DNA from: Mucilaginibacter dorajii
GTDB lineage: Bacteria > Bacteroidota > Bacteroidia > Sphingobacteriales > Sphingobacteriaceae
Reading direction: 5' to 3'
Length of the DNA: 64,000 nt
Assembly: GCF_024808255.1 (NCBI RefSeq)
Contig: NZ_JANTYS010000003.1
Location: 310,001 to 374,000 of the forward strand
Part shown: positions 37,088-45,569 of the stretch, piece by piece
Layout of the letters: every line of letters begins with the position of its first letter
How positions within the stretch are numbered: the stretch's first letter is position 1
Made by a program: the position numbers and the translations under genes
Notes under the pieces: generated by a model
The model's database searches: none
Seen by the model: only the letters and a program-made list of their open reading frames with translations
Told to the model about the DNA's origin: nothing

Positions 37088-37138
37088 ATTTTTGATGTAA
37101 CATCTATTTCAAAAACAACGTCTTAAAACAGAAACACC

Positions 37139-37864
37139 ATGAAAAAGTTAAGCTTTAACACTGCAGTGCTTGCAGTTATTGTATCGGTAAGTATATTTTC
37201 GTCATGCCGACGCTTAAGATGTGTGCATGGCTCGGGCAATATCATTACCGAAAACCGCAAAGCCAATGACTTTACCAAACTGGATATCTCTGACGCTTTC
37301 AAAGTGCATTTAAAACAGGATAGCTCATTAAGCATCAGTATTAAAGGTGATGATAACCAACTTAAATATGTATCAACTTCGGTTGAGGGCGGTACGCTGC
37401 ACATTAAATCAAAAAAGAACTTTTGTGATGGCGACAGCATTGTGATCAATATCGGCATCAAAAAGCTGGATGAGATTGATGCATCTGGCGCAGTGGTCAT
37501 TTCATCGGTAGGGAAAATAAATACCGGCGATCTGAAATTTGGCTTATCTGGTGCAACCAAATTGAATCTTGACGTAAACGCTGCAAATGTGGTGACAGAA
37601 AACAGCGGCATGGCCGAGGTGAATTTAACTGGTCAGGCAGCATCGCATAAAATAGAATCGAGCGGTATCTCTAAAGTAAATGCTTTCGATTTTGTGGTAG
37701 GCGATTATGACATCAATACATCGGGCATAGGTAACTGCAAGATCAATGTATTAAAAACTTTAAATGTACACTCAAGCGGCGCATCTGAAGTACAATACAA
37801 AGGTTCGCCGGCAACAGTAAATAACGATAAATCGGGAGCATCAAAAATTACCAAGGTGGATTGA
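37139..37864 (+). CDS. Head-GIN domain lipoprotein (DUF2807)
   Basis: 241 residues. Lipobox IFSSC with C23 marks a lipoprotein. The mature part is a single DUF2807 beta-solenoid with the diagnostic GSGNIITENRKANDFTKLDI start and repeated SGA/SGI turns (DASGAVVISS, GLSGATKLNL, SGISKVNAF, SGIGNCKINV, SSGASEVQY, KSGASKITKVD). Proteins of this group are widespread surface lipoproteins of unknown role in Bacteroidota. It lies 50 bp upstream of the cytochrome gene and may be cotranscribed with it; related but not closely similar to the two GIN genes before it. Confidence 0.88.
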   Translation: MKKLSFNTAVLAVIVSVSIFSSCRRLRCVHGSGNIITENRKANDFTKLDISDAFKVHLKQDSSLSISIKGDDNQLKYVSTSVEGGTLHIKSKKNFCDGDSIVINIGIKKLDEIDASGAVVISSVGKINTGDLKFGLSGATKLNLDVNAANVVTENSGMAEVNLTGQAASHKIESSGISKVNAFDFVVGDYDINTSGIGNCKINVLKTLNVHSSGASEVQYKGSPATVNNDKSGASKITKVD

Positions 37865-37916
37865 TGTTTCTGCTTAACAAATAGATTACCAGGATTACTA
37901 ATAACCTTACCTTATC

Positions 37917-38894
37917 ATGAAAAAGTTTTTAAAATTTACTGCTTATACAGTAATAGCTGTGGCAGTAATTGTTATTGCAGGCATTTCATACATTACCCTT
38001 GCCCTGCCCAATGTTGGCAAGCCAGAGGATATTAAAATCGTGCTAACCCCGCAACGTATTGAGCGGGGTAAATACCTGGCCAATCATGTAACGCTTTGTA
38101 TGGATTGCCACTCCACCCGCGACTGGACAAAGTTTGCCGGGCCAATGATTGACGGTACCGAAGGCAAGGGCGGCGAAAAATTTGACGCAGCCGTTGGCTT
38201 CCCGGGCAATGTTGAAGTACCCAATATTACACCTTATCATTTAGGCAGCTGGACGGATGGTGAACTTTTTAGAGCGATAATAACGGGCGTTAAAAAGGAT
38301 GGCTCAGCCATATTTCCATTAATGCCATGGCCGTATTATTCAAAAATGGATAGGGAAGATGTTTACAGCATTATTGCTTACATACGTTCGCTTAAGTCAA
38401 TCAAAACAGATTACCCACCCGCCAAACTCGATTTTCCTTTAAACATCCTGGTACATACCATGCCCCAAAAAGCAAGCCTGGGCAAAGTGCCCGATACAAA
38501 GGATACACTCAAATATGGGGAATATCTGGTAACATCGGCGGCCTGTATGGAATGCCACAGCCAGGTTGATAAAGGGAAAATAATACCGGGGCTCGAATAC
38601 GCGGGCGGCAGGGAGTTTGTAATTCCTAACGCGGGCATTGTACGGTCGGCCAATATTACTGCCGATAAAACAACCGGGATTGGCAGTTGGACAAAAGCAC
38701 AGTTTATTAACCAGTTTAAGCAATATGCCGATAGCGCCAAAGCTAAAATAGGGGTTAAGCCTCATGAATTTCAGTCAATTATGCCCTGGTATAAATATGC
38801 CGATTTGAAAGAAACGGATGTTGAGGCGATATACGCTTATGTTAAAACAATTAAGCCGATAAAAAACCAGGTAGTAAAGTTTTCGGCTAAGTAA
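37917..38894 (+). CDS. Membrane-anchored dihaem cytochrome c
   Basis: 325 residues with an N-terminal membrane anchor (about 5-28) and two cytochrome c domains, each with a haem site: CMDCHST (about residue 61) and CMECHSQ (about residue 210). Met ligands may be in FPLMPWPYY and SIMPWYKYAD, both followed by DVYSIIAYIRSLK or DVEAIYAYVKTIKP. The arrangement resembles the dihaem gluconate/aldehyde-dehydrogenase cytochrome subunits, so it likely accepts electrons from a periplasmic dehydrogenase; no such partner is adjacent. Confidence 0.88.
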   Translation: MKKFLKFTAYTVIAVAVIVIAGISYITLALPNVGKPEDIKIVLTPQRIERGKYLANHVTLCMDCHSTRDWTKFAGPMIDGTEGKGGEKFDAAVGFPGNVEVPNITPYHLGSWTDGELFRAIITGVKKDGSAIFPLMPWPYYSKMDREDVYSIIAYIRSLKSIKTDYPPAKLDFPLNILVHTMPQKASLGKVPDTKDTLKYGEYLVTSAACMECHSQVDKGKIIPGLEYAGGREFVIPNAGIVRSANITADKTTGIGSWTKAQFINQFKQYADSAKAKIGVKPHEFQSIMPWYKYADLKETDVEAIYAYVKTIKPIKNQVVKFSAK

Positions 38895-38931
38895 TCAGGC
38901 CGTTAATTTAAAATAAATTCATACTTTTGCG

Positions 38932-38939
38932 CCTCGAAA
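38932..38939 (+). promoter_or_regulatory. -7 promoter box of tig
   Basis: TACTTTTG matches TAnnTTTG exactly, 76 bases before the tig ATG; AT-rich GTTAATTT about 20 bases upstream may serve as the -33 element. Confidence 0.55.
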
Positions 38940-39007
38940 TTTGTACAGTCCGTAAATGATTTTCGGTCTTATAATTTCAATGGATCAAATATATACCCGG
39001 TAAAAAG

Positions 39008-40363
39008 ATGAATATTACACAGGAAAAAGTAGATGCCCTGAATGCAGTTGTTAAGATCAACATCGATCCTGCAGATTATCAGCCACGTGTTGACAAAGCT
39101 ATAAAAGAGAACGCTAAAAAAGCAAAATTGCCTGGTTTTCGCCCGGGAATGGTGCCTGCAGCACATATAAAAAAGATGTATGGTAAAAGTATATTGGTTG
39201 ATGAGATCAACAACCTGTTATCAGATACTTTAACCAAATACATTGAAGAGCAGGATCTGCGCATCTTAGGTCAGCCATTGCCAAAGGTTGATGACGAGAA
39301 AGCATACAACTGGGATTTTGCCGATAATTTTGAATTTAATTACGAGTTAGGTTTAGCGCCTGAATTTAATATCGACTTTTCATCAAAAGATAAAGTAACC
39401 CAATACAACATCAAAGTTGACGACGAAACCCTGGCTTCAAGGATCAAGAATATTCGTCGCAGCTATGGCAAAATGACAAATCCTGACGTATCGGCAGACG
39501 ATGACGTTCTTTACGGCGAATTAGTCCAGCTTTCTCCGGATGGTAGTGTTTTTGAGGGCGGTATAAGCAATATAGCATCTGTACGTTTAGATCAGATTAA
39601 GGACGAAGCCATTAAAGCTTCATTAATTGGTTTAAAGAAAGGTGATATAGTAACCTTCGATATTCAGAAAGCTTATGATAACGACGCAGCTAAGGTTGCT
39701 GGTTTATTGAAGATAGAAGAAGATGAAGCAGCTGATTTGAAATCAAACTTCCAGCTATTGGTTAAAAACGTTAACCGTTTAGAAGAAGGTGATTTAAACC
39801 AGGAGTTCTTTGACAAATTATTTGGTGAAGGAGTAGTAACAACCGAAGCGGAGTTTACAGCTAAAATTACCGAAGAGCTTGAAACAATGATGGTGCAGGA
39901 TAGCGAACGCAAATTGCAGGACGATATCTATAAAGCAAGCATTGCTAAAGTTAACTTTAATTTACCTGACGAATTTTTAAAACGCTGGTTAAAAGCTACC
40001 AACGAGAAACTGACTGCCGAAGAGTTAGAAGGTGGTTATAATGATTTTGCTCAAAACCTTAAATGGACTTTGATCGAGAACAAAATAATTACTGATAACA
40101 AGATCGAAATTAAATACGACGAGGTTTTTGCTTTGGCAAAAGTGCGTTTAGATCAGCAGTTCAGGATGTACAGTCCACAACCCATCCCCGAGGAGCAGTT
40201 AGGGCAGTACACCGTACAATACCTGCAAAACAAAGAGAATGCTAACAAGATATTTGAAGAAGTAAAAGCATTAAAGGTGTTTGATTATATTAAAAGTGTG
40301 ATCACTTTAGATAAACAAGACATCCTGTTTACTGATTTCAATAAATTGGTTTCCGAAAAATAA
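39008..40363 (+). CDS. tig: Trigger factor
   Basis: 451 residues. The ribosome-binding N-domain carries the signature loop KLPGFRPGMVPAAHIKK (E. coli GFRxGxxP), followed by the domain linking to a divergent PPIase region (about 155-250, ADDDVLYGELVQLSPDGS) and the long helical C-terminal chaperone arms. It binds ribosomes and shields nascent chains. Start ATG 39008 fits, with a TACTTTTG promoter 70 bases upstream. Followed by a terminator and clpP and clpX, the classic order in many bacteria. Confidence 0.95.
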   Translation: MNITQEKVDALNAVVKINIDPADYQPRVDKAIKENAKKAKLPGFRPGMVPAAHIKKMYGKSILVDEINNLLSDTLTKYIEEQDLRILGQPLPKVDDEKAYNWDFADNFEFNYELGLAPEFNIDFSSKDKVTQYNIKVDDETLASRIKNIRRSYGKMTNPDVSADDDVLYGELVQLSPDGSVFEGGISNIASVRLDQIKDEAIKASLIGLKKGDIVTFDIQKAYDNDAAKVAGLLKIEEDEAADLKSNFQLLVKNVNRLEEGDLNQEFFDKLFGEGVVTTEAEFTAKITEELETMMVQDSERKLQDDIYKASIAKVNFNLPDEFLKRWLKATNEKLTAEELEGGYNDFAQNLKWTLIENKIITDNKIEIKYDEVFALAKVRLDQQFRMYSPQPIPEEQLGQYTVQYLQNKENANKIFEEVKALKVFDYIKSVITLDKQDILFTDFNKLVSEK

Positions 40364-40389
40364 GAAACCGGTTTAACCCAATATTTTAC

Positions 40390-40416
40390 AAAAGCAACTC
40401 ACAAGGTTGCTTTTGT
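40390..40416 (+). terminator. Terminator of tig
   Basis: AAAAGCAAC (40390-40398) pairs with GTTGCTTTT (40406-40414), followed by GTTG, 26 bases beyond the stop. Confidence 0.75.
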
Positions 40417-40440
40417 TGTATTGGGAAGTTTTTTTGTCCG

Positions 40441-40560
40441 CAAGTCGGGAAAGTCAGTAAAGTCCGAAAGTGAAAAAAATGACACTCGGACTTGCCCGCT
40501 TGTTTTTTCTTTCGGACTTTCCGACTTTCCGACTTTCCGACTTCCTGTCTTCCCGGCCCC
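40441..40560. repeat. GACTTTCC word palindrome between tig and clpP
   Basis: Left arm words AAGTCAGTAAAGTCCGAAAG (40451-40470) face reiterated GGACTTTCCGACTTTCCGAC words (40522-40548). The 20-mer at 40451-40470 reappears inverted at 44035-44054. No coding potential. Confidence 0.8.
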
Positions 40561-40644
40561 TTCACCTCAAAATAATTTTTACTTTATACAAACTATCTTT
40601 TCAAAATTGTATTCAACTAAAAACTATATTTATCGCAGGTAACA

Positions 40645-41406
40645 ATGCCTGCACCTAAAATTAACATAACAAAACCCATGAACAGTAACATCGATAAGAA
40701 CGAATTCAGAAAATACGCGGTTAAACATCACCGCATCAACAGTCTTTTTGTAGATAAATACCTTGGTAACTTTGATAGCCGTCGTATGCCGCAAGGTATT
40801 GCTACCACCGTGCCAACAGGCATGACTCCGTATATCATTGAAGAACGCCAGCTTAATGTGGCCCAGATGGACGTGTTTTCGCGCCTGATGATGGACCGCA
40901 TCATTTTCCTTGGCGATGCGATTTATGAAAATATTGCAAACATTATCCAGGCTCAATTGCTTTTCCTGCAATCGGCAGATAGCAAACGCGATATCCAGAT
41001 CTATATCAATTCACCTGGTGGTTCGGTTTACGCCGGTTTAGGTATTTATGATACCATGCAATTCATTTCAAATGATGTTGCCACAATTTGTACAGGTATG
41101 GCCGCGTCAATGGGCGCTGTATTATTGGTAGCCGGTACCGAAGGAAAAAGGGCGGCATTGCCACATGCAAGGGTAATGATTCACCAGCCATCGGGCGGTG
41201 CTCAAGGCCAGCAGTCAGACATTGAGATCACTTACCATGAGATCACTAAATTAAAAAAAGAACTATATCAGATCATTGCCGACCACAGCGGTGCATCATT
41301 CGAAAAAGTTTGGGACGCATCAGACCGTGATTACTGGATGATTGCCGAAGAAGCCAAAGAATTTGGTATGGTAGATGAGATTTTAAGAGGAACTAAAGGG
41401 AAGTAA
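40645..41406 (+). CDS. clpP: ATP-dependent Clp protease proteolytic subunit
   Basis: 253 residues from ATG 40645; ATG 40678 (MNSNIDKNEFRKYAV) is an alternative start that fits homologs equally well. The serine-protease triad is visible: S155 in CTGMAASMGAV, H180 in RVMIHQPSGGA and Asp in DASDRDYWMIAEEA. ClpP forms a 14-subunit chamber that degrades substrates unfolded by ClpX, encoded next. The longer N-terminus compared with E. coli is a usual Bacteroidota feature. Separated from clpX by 137 bp with its own palindrome and a strong clpX promoter. Confidence 0.95.
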   Translation: MPAPKINITKPMNSNIDKNEFRKYAVKHHRINSLFVDKYLGNFDSRRMPQGIATTVPTGMTPYIIEERQLNVAQMDVFSRLMMDRIIFLGDAIYENIANIIQAQLLFLQSADSKRDIQIYINSPGGSVYAGLGIYDTMQFISNDVATICTGMAASMGAVLLVAGTEGKRAALPHARVMIHQPSGGAQGQQSDIEITYHEITKLKKELYQIIADHSGASFEKVWDASDRDYWMIAEEAKEFGMVDEILRGTKGK

Positions 41407-41408
41407 GT

Positions 41409-41495
41409 TTTGTAGTTTTGAGTAGTGAGTGTTGAGTTTTAGATTTTAAAAATGCTTTTTTGAACTCAGCACTCACTACCCAAAACTCAGAACTT
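41409..41495. repeat. GAGTGCTGAGTT word palindrome between clpP and clpX
   Basis: TTTTGAGTAGTGAGTGTTGA on the left (about 41414-41440) faces GAACTCAGCACTCACTACCC and AAAACTCAGAAC on the right. The hairpin lies between clpP and the clpX promoter. Confidence 0.75.
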
Positions 41496-41525
41496 TGCAA
41501 CTCTCGCTCTAATTCACTAATTTTG
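41494..41525 (+). promoter_or_regulatory. Promoter of clpX
   Basis: TTTG (41494-41497), a 20-base spacer and TAATTTTG (41518-41525) match both Bacteroidota boxes with ideal spacing; the start codon follows 18 bases later. Confidence 0.7.
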
Positions 41526-41543
41526 ATTAACTAAACGAATCAG

Positions 41544-42782
41544 ATGAATAAAAACAGTAAGGAAATCAGGTGCTCATTTTGTGGTGCCGGAAAACAGGAT
41601 TCCCTGATGTTGATTGCGGGGCTCGACGCGCATATATGTGATAAGTGCGTTAACCAGGCTAATGAAATATTAGCTGAGGAGTTAAAGGTACGTAAAGTAA
41701 AGTCGTCGCCACTGGCACCGGCTTTATTGAAGCCATACGAGATCAAAACTCACCTTGATCAATATGTAATTGGTCAGGATGATGCCAAAAAGATATTATC
41801 GGTAGCTGTATATAACCATTACAAACGCCTGAATCAGCGTATTGATAAAGATGAAGTTGAGATTGAAAAATCAAACATCATTATGGTGGGCGAAACAGGT
41901 ACAGGTAAAACCTTGCTGGCCAAAACCATGGCTAAAATTTTAAACGTTCCGTTTTGTATTTGCGATGCTACGGTATTAACCGAGGCCGGTTACGTGGGTG
42001 AAGATGTGGAAAGCATCCTTACCCGTTTACTGCAAAGTGCCGATTACGATGTAACACTTGCCGAAAAAGGCATTGTATACATTGATGAGGTTGATAAAAT
42101 TGCTCGTAAAAGCGATAATGCATCTATAACCCGTGACGTATCCGGCGAAGGCGTTCAGCAGGCATTGCTGAAAATTTTAGAAGGTACCATGGTTAACGTA
42201 CCACCGCAAGGTGGCCGTAAACACCCCGATCAAAAAATGATCACGGTAAATACCAGCAATATCCTGTTTATATGCGGTGGCGCGTTTGACGGCATCGACC
42301 GTAAAATAGCTAACCGCCTGCGCACGCAAACAGTGGGTTACAAACTGAAGCGAGATGATGGCGAAATAGATATGAAAAATCTATATAAGTACATTACTCC
42401 GCAGGATTTAAAATCATTTGGTTTAATACCCGAGCTGATAGGCAGGTTACCTATATTAACATACCTTAACCCGCTTGATAGGTCGGCTTTACGCAACATA
42501 CTAACCGAGCCTAAAAACTCGTTATTAAAACAGTACAAAAAATTGTTTGATTACGAAGGTGTAAAGCTTGAGTTTGACGATGAAGTACTTGAGTTTATTG
42601 TGGATAAAGCGATGGAATTTAAGTTAGGGGCAAGGGGCTTAAGGTCAATTTGTGAGGCTATCATGATTGATGCGATGTTTGAATTCCCGTCTAAAAAAGA
42701 TGTGAAACGATTAAACATCACATTGGATTATGCTCACGAGAAGTTTGAAAAATCGGATCTGAAAAAATTAAAAGTAGCTTAA
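41544..42782 (+). CDS. clpX: ATP-dependent Clp protease ATP-binding subunit ClpX
   Basis: 412 residues. A C4 zinc-binding domain at the N-terminus ([11 protein letters not shown] and CDKCVNQAN), Walker [14 protein letters not shown], Walker [13 protein letters not shown], the pore loop GYVGEDVE and sensor 2 ([10 protein letters not shown]) are all present. ClpX unfolds tagged proteins for ClpP. It has its own promoter and a terminator after the stop, so it may be expressed apart from clpP. Confidence 0.96.
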   Translation: MNKNSKEIRCSFCGAGKQDSLMLIAGLDAHICDKCVNQANEILAEELKVRKVKSSPLAPALLKPYEIKTHLDQYVIGQDDAKKILSVAVYNHYKRLNQRIDKDEVEIEKSNIIMVGETGTGKTLLAKTMAKILNVPFCICDATVLTEAGYVGEDVESILTRLLQSADYDVTLAEKGIVYIDEVDKIARKSDNASITRDVSGEGVQQALLKILEGTMVNVPPQGGRKHPDQKMITVNTSNILFICGGAFDGIDRKIANRLRTQTVGYKLKRDDGEIDMKNLYKYITPQDLKSFGLIPELIGRLPILTYLNPLDRSALRNILTEPKNSLLKQYKKLFDYEGVKLEFDDEVLEFIVDKAMEFKLGARGLRSICEAIMIDAMFEFPSKKDVKRLNITLDYAHEKFEKSDLKKLKVA

Positions 42783-42827
42783 CAATTTGCACAAATTAAA
42801 AAGCTAACTTTATTGAAATTGACACAG

Positions 42828-42852
42828 ACCCTGGTGAAACGCCGGGGTTTGT
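42828..42852 (+). terminator. Terminator of clpX
   Basis: ACCCTGG pairs with CCGGGGT (one G-T pair), followed by TTGTTG; 45 bases beyond the stop. Confidence 0.6.
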
Positions 42853-42859
42853 TGTATCT

Positions 42860-43028
42860 ATCAGTTTGCAGTGGTCAGTATTCAGTTTGTAGTTGGCAAA
42901 CAATACTGATAAGTTAAACGGTTTGCAAGGCCGTTTAAGTAAGAAAGATCAAATTGATGAAAAACTGTAAACTGAGATGCAACCGCAGACGACAACGGCA
43001 AACTGAATACTGACCACTGCAAACTGAT
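42860..43028. repeat. Perfect 30-bp inverted repeat, CAGTTTGC word family
   Basis: Arms 42860-42889 and 42999-43028 are exact complements over 30 bases (ATCAGTTTGCAGTGGTCAGT at the start). CAAACTGA and CTGCAAACTGA words continue to 43054. The 109-bp centre holds smaller hairpins. It lies between clpX and the AMP nucleosidase gene; it fills most of a gene-free stretch. Confidence 0.9.
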
Positions 43029-43109
43029 ATCTGCAAACTGAATCCTGCAAACTGACTAAGGCGGCCCCACAAGGCTGCCATTTAAGGTTAAAACATAAAA
43101 TTATTTAAT

Positions 43110-43964
43110 ATGAACGACGAATTAAACGTTAAAAAGAACCCTACCGACGCCCCGGTAGTGAAGGAAGTACACTCACCGGTAAAATCGGGATTGAAAACTA
43201 AAGATGCTATTGTAGCTAACTGGTTACCCCGCTATACCGGCAGGCCATTAGAGGCTTTTGGTGATTACATCATCCTTACTAATTTCTCTAAATACATCCA
43301 GCTGTTTTCGCAATGGCATGATGATGCGCCAATTATGGGGCTCGAAAAACCGATGCAAAGTGTTACTGCTGATGGCATCACCATTATCAACTTTGGGATG
43401 GGCAGTTCGGTAGCGGCTACCGTAATGGACCTGCTTACTGCAATACACCCTAAAGCGGTAATATTTTTGGGTAAATGCGGTGGCCTCAAAAAGAAGAACA
43501 ACGTAGGCGATCTTATCCTGCCCATAGCGGCCATCAGGGGCGAAGGTACATCAAACGATTACCTGCCTGCAGAAGTGCCCGCATTGCCTTCATTTGCCCT
43601 GCAAAAGGCGATATCAACCACCATACGTGATTTTGGCAGAGATTATTGGACTGGTACCTGTTACACCACCAACCGCCGCGTGTGGGAGCACGATAAAGTA
43701 TTTAAAAAATACCTGAAAGATTTGCGCGCCATGGCTGTAGATATGGAAACCGCTACCATTTTCACTACAGGTTTTGCCAATAAGATCCCTACAGGAGCTT
43801 TGCTGCTGGTATCAGATCAGCCAATGATCCCCGAAGGTGTAAAAACTGCCGAGAGCGATTCTACAGTAACCGAACAGTATGTTGAAACACACCTGCATGT
43901 GGGCATTGAATCATTAAAGCAGTTAATTAATAACGGACTTACAGTAAAGCACCTGAAGTTCTAA
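43110..43964 (+). CDS. amn: AMP nucleosidase
   Basis: 284 residues of the PNP/UDP phosphorylase superfamily. Characteristic blocks: NWLPRYTGRPLEAFGDYI, ITIINFGMGSSVAATVMDLL, FLGKCGGLKKKNNVGDLILP, GEGTSNDYLPAEVPALPSF, YTTNRRVWEHD and AVDMETATIF with the catalytic Asp/Glu near the purine site. It splits AMP into adenine and ribose 5-phosphate, adjusting adenylate levels. This short form lacks the N-terminal regulatory domain of the enterobacterial enzyme, which is typical of Bacteroidota. Monocistronic, flanked by palindromes. Confidence 0.92.
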   Translation: MNDELNVKKNPTDAPVVKEVHSPVKSGLKTKDAIVANWLPRYTGRPLEAFGDYIILTNFSKYIQLFSQWHDDAPIMGLEKPMQSVTADGITIINFGMGSSVAATVMDLLTAIHPKAVIFLGKCGGLKKKNNVGDLILPIAAIRGEGTSNDYLPAEVPALPSFALQKAISTTIRDFGRDYWTGTCYTTNRRVWEHDKVFKKYLKDLRAMAVDMETATIFTTGFANKIPTGALLLVSDQPMIPEGVKTAESDSTVTEQYVETHLHVGIESLKQLINNGLTVKHLKF

Positions 43965-44029
43965 AGGTTCATTAGTCCTAAGGGTTCATTAGTTCATTGG
44001 TTTGGGCGTACAGAATGCTCAATACCATT

Positions 44030-44098
44030 CGGAACTTTCGGACTTTACTGACTTCCGGACTTTTCCGACTCTCATGACTTTCGGACTTCCCGACTAAA
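44030..44098. repeat. GACTTTCC word repeat upstream of recR
   Basis: CTTTCGGACTTTACTGACTT (44035-44054) and later CGGACTTTTCCGACT words; the first 20-mer is the exact reverse complement of 40451-40470. Confidence 0.75.
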
Positions 44099-44102
44099 AC
44101 CT

Positions 44103-44110
44103 TACTTTCG
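44103..44110 (+). promoter_or_regulatory. -7 box of recR
   Basis: TACTTTCG fits TAnnTTTG with one mismatch and ends four bases before the recR ATG, implying a leaderless or nearly leaderless transcript. Confidence 0.4.
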
Positions 44111-44114
44111 CAAA

Positions 44115-44732
44115 ATGAATTTTTCGTCGAAGTTGCTGGAGAATGCTGTTGCCGAGTTTGCTAAACTACCCGGTGTGGGCCAAAAAACCGCCCTTCGCCT
44201 GGTACTGCATTTGCTAAACCAGGATAAGCAGGAGGTAGAACGATTTAGCAGCACCATCAGCAAGCTTCGTAACGAAATTCAGTTTTGCGCGGTATGTCAT
44301 AACATATCAGATCAATCGATATGCGAGATCTGCGCATCCCACAAGCGTGATCATAGCCTCATTTGCGTAGTAGAGGATACCCGCGATGTAATGGCTATTG
44401 AAAATACCAACCAATATAATGGTGTATATCACGTACTGGGGGGCTTAATATCGCCAATGGATGGCGTTGGCCCTTCCGATTTACAGGTTGATACCCTTGT
44501 TGAACGCTTAAAGGCAGATGAAACTAAAGAGATTATTTTTGCCCTTAGCGCTACCATGGAGGGTGATACCACGCTGTTCTATTTAAACAAGCGCATAAAA
44601 TCTTTTAACATTACCATATCAACCATCGCTCGTGGCATAGCCTTTGGAGGAGAGTTGGAGTACGTAGATGAGATCACCCTTGGGCGGTCTATCGCTACAC
44701 GTGTTCCGTATGAAAACTCTTTGTCAAAGTAA
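44115..44732 (+). CDS. recR: Recombination mediator protein RecR
   Basis: 205 residues. The helix-hairpin-helix FAKLPGVGQKTALRLVLHLL binds DNA; a C4 zinc finger (CAVCHNISDQSICEIC) and a Toprim domain (ICVVEDTRDVMAIENT) follow, then the Walker B-like end. RecR with RecO loads RecA onto gaps. The gene is three bases upstream of the glycosyltransferase gene, so they are likely cotranscribed. Confidence 0.95.
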   Translation: MNFSSKLLENAVAEFAKLPGVGQKTALRLVLHLLNQDKQEVERFSSTISKLRNEIQFCAVCHNISDQSICEICASHKRDHSLICVVEDTRDVMAIENTNQYNGVYHVLGGLISPMDGVGPSDLQVDTLVERLKADETKEIIFALSATMEGDTTLFYLNKRIKSFNITISTIARGIAFGGELEYVDEITLGRSIATRVPYENSLSK

Positions 44733-44735
44733 GGT

Positions 44736-45569
44736 ATGAAACTCTCTGTCATATTAGTAAATTACAATACCTGTGATATGCTCAGGATTGCGCTCAATTC
44801 GGTTGTCAGGGCTGCCGTAGGCCTCAATTACGAAGTTTTTGTGGTAGATAATGCCTCTACTGATAAATCGGTCCTGATGCTTGGTGATGAGTTTCCCGAG
44901 GTTAAAGTGATTGCTAACACCAGTAATAAAGGAATGGCCATGGCTTATAACCAGGGTATCGCAGAAACCACAGGAGAGTATGTTTTAGTAGTCAGTGCGG
45001 ATACAATTACAGGCAAAAAAACAATAGAAAAAGCCCTGGAGTTTATGGACATGCATGCCGATGCGGGCGGTATGGGCGTACGCATGATTACACCTGATGG
45101 CCGATTTTTAAAAGAATCAAAACACGGCTTTACCAAACCATGGGAAGTGTTTTTTAAATTGACAGGCCTGTCTAAGTATTTCCCCAAATCGCGTTTAACC
45201 GACATCCAACGGAAAGATTGGGTAGAAGAATTTCAAACTTCAGAAATAGATGTGCTCAATGGTGCTTTTATGCTGATGCGTAAGGAAGTGATTAAGAAGG
45301 TTGGCGTATTTGACGAACGTTTTCATACTTATGGCTACGATATTGATCTGAGTTTCAGGATCAGGCTGGCTGGCTTTAAAAACTACTATTTCCCTAAAAC
45401 ATATATCATCAACTTTGATAGTAAAAACCATGTGAAATTTAGCTGGGATTACCTGAAGGAATATTATGGGGCGATGATTATCTTCGCCACCAAATATTTA
45501 TTTAAGGTGCCCGAAATAAAGGTGGAGGGCTTACCGCAGCTATACCCTCCTTCATATGAAGTTAAATGA
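44736..45569 (+). CDS. Family 2 glycosyltransferase
   Basis: 277 residues of the GT-A fold. SVILVNYNTCDMLRIAL and VFVVDNASTDKSV bind the nucleotide sugar, VVSADTITG is the DxD-like region, and LNGAFMLMRKEVIKKVGVFDERFHTYGYDIDLSFRI matches rhamnosyl/galactosyltransferases of the WcaA/RfbF type. The acceptor is unknown, probably a lipid-linked or cell-surface glycan. Its last 14 bases overlap the SDR gene. Confidence 0.92.
   Translation: MKLSVILVNYNTCDMLRIALNSVVRAAVGLNYEVFVVDNASTDKSVLMLGDEFPEVKVIANTSNKGMAMAYNQGIAETTGEYVLVVSADTITGKKTIEKALEFMDMHADAGGMGVRMITPDGRFLKESKHGFTKPWEVFFKLTGLSKYFPKSRLTDIQRKDWVEEFQTSEIDVLNGAFMLMRKEVIKKVGVFDERFHTYGYDIDLSFRIRLAGFKNYYFPKTYIINFDSKNHVKFSWDYLKEYYGAMIIFATKYLFKVPEIKVEGLPQLYPPSYEVK

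Larger units (their letters stand above)
35150..37090 (+). repeat. Tandem duplication of a GIN gene with its flanks
   Basis: Two units, about 35150-35990 and 36254-37090 (offset 1104 bp), share the direct-repeat site, a GTATTTAAAAA-ACAACACAATACAATT-type leader, the gene, and a trailing CTTTTGCAAAAGT segment with a terminator. About 260 bp of unrelated sequence with a CGCAAAG word palindrome separates them. Confidence 0.85.

Noticed and set aside
42860..43054. Word palindromes as a CRISPR array
   Set aside because: Repeats are short, inverted and without uniform spacers; no cas genes are near.
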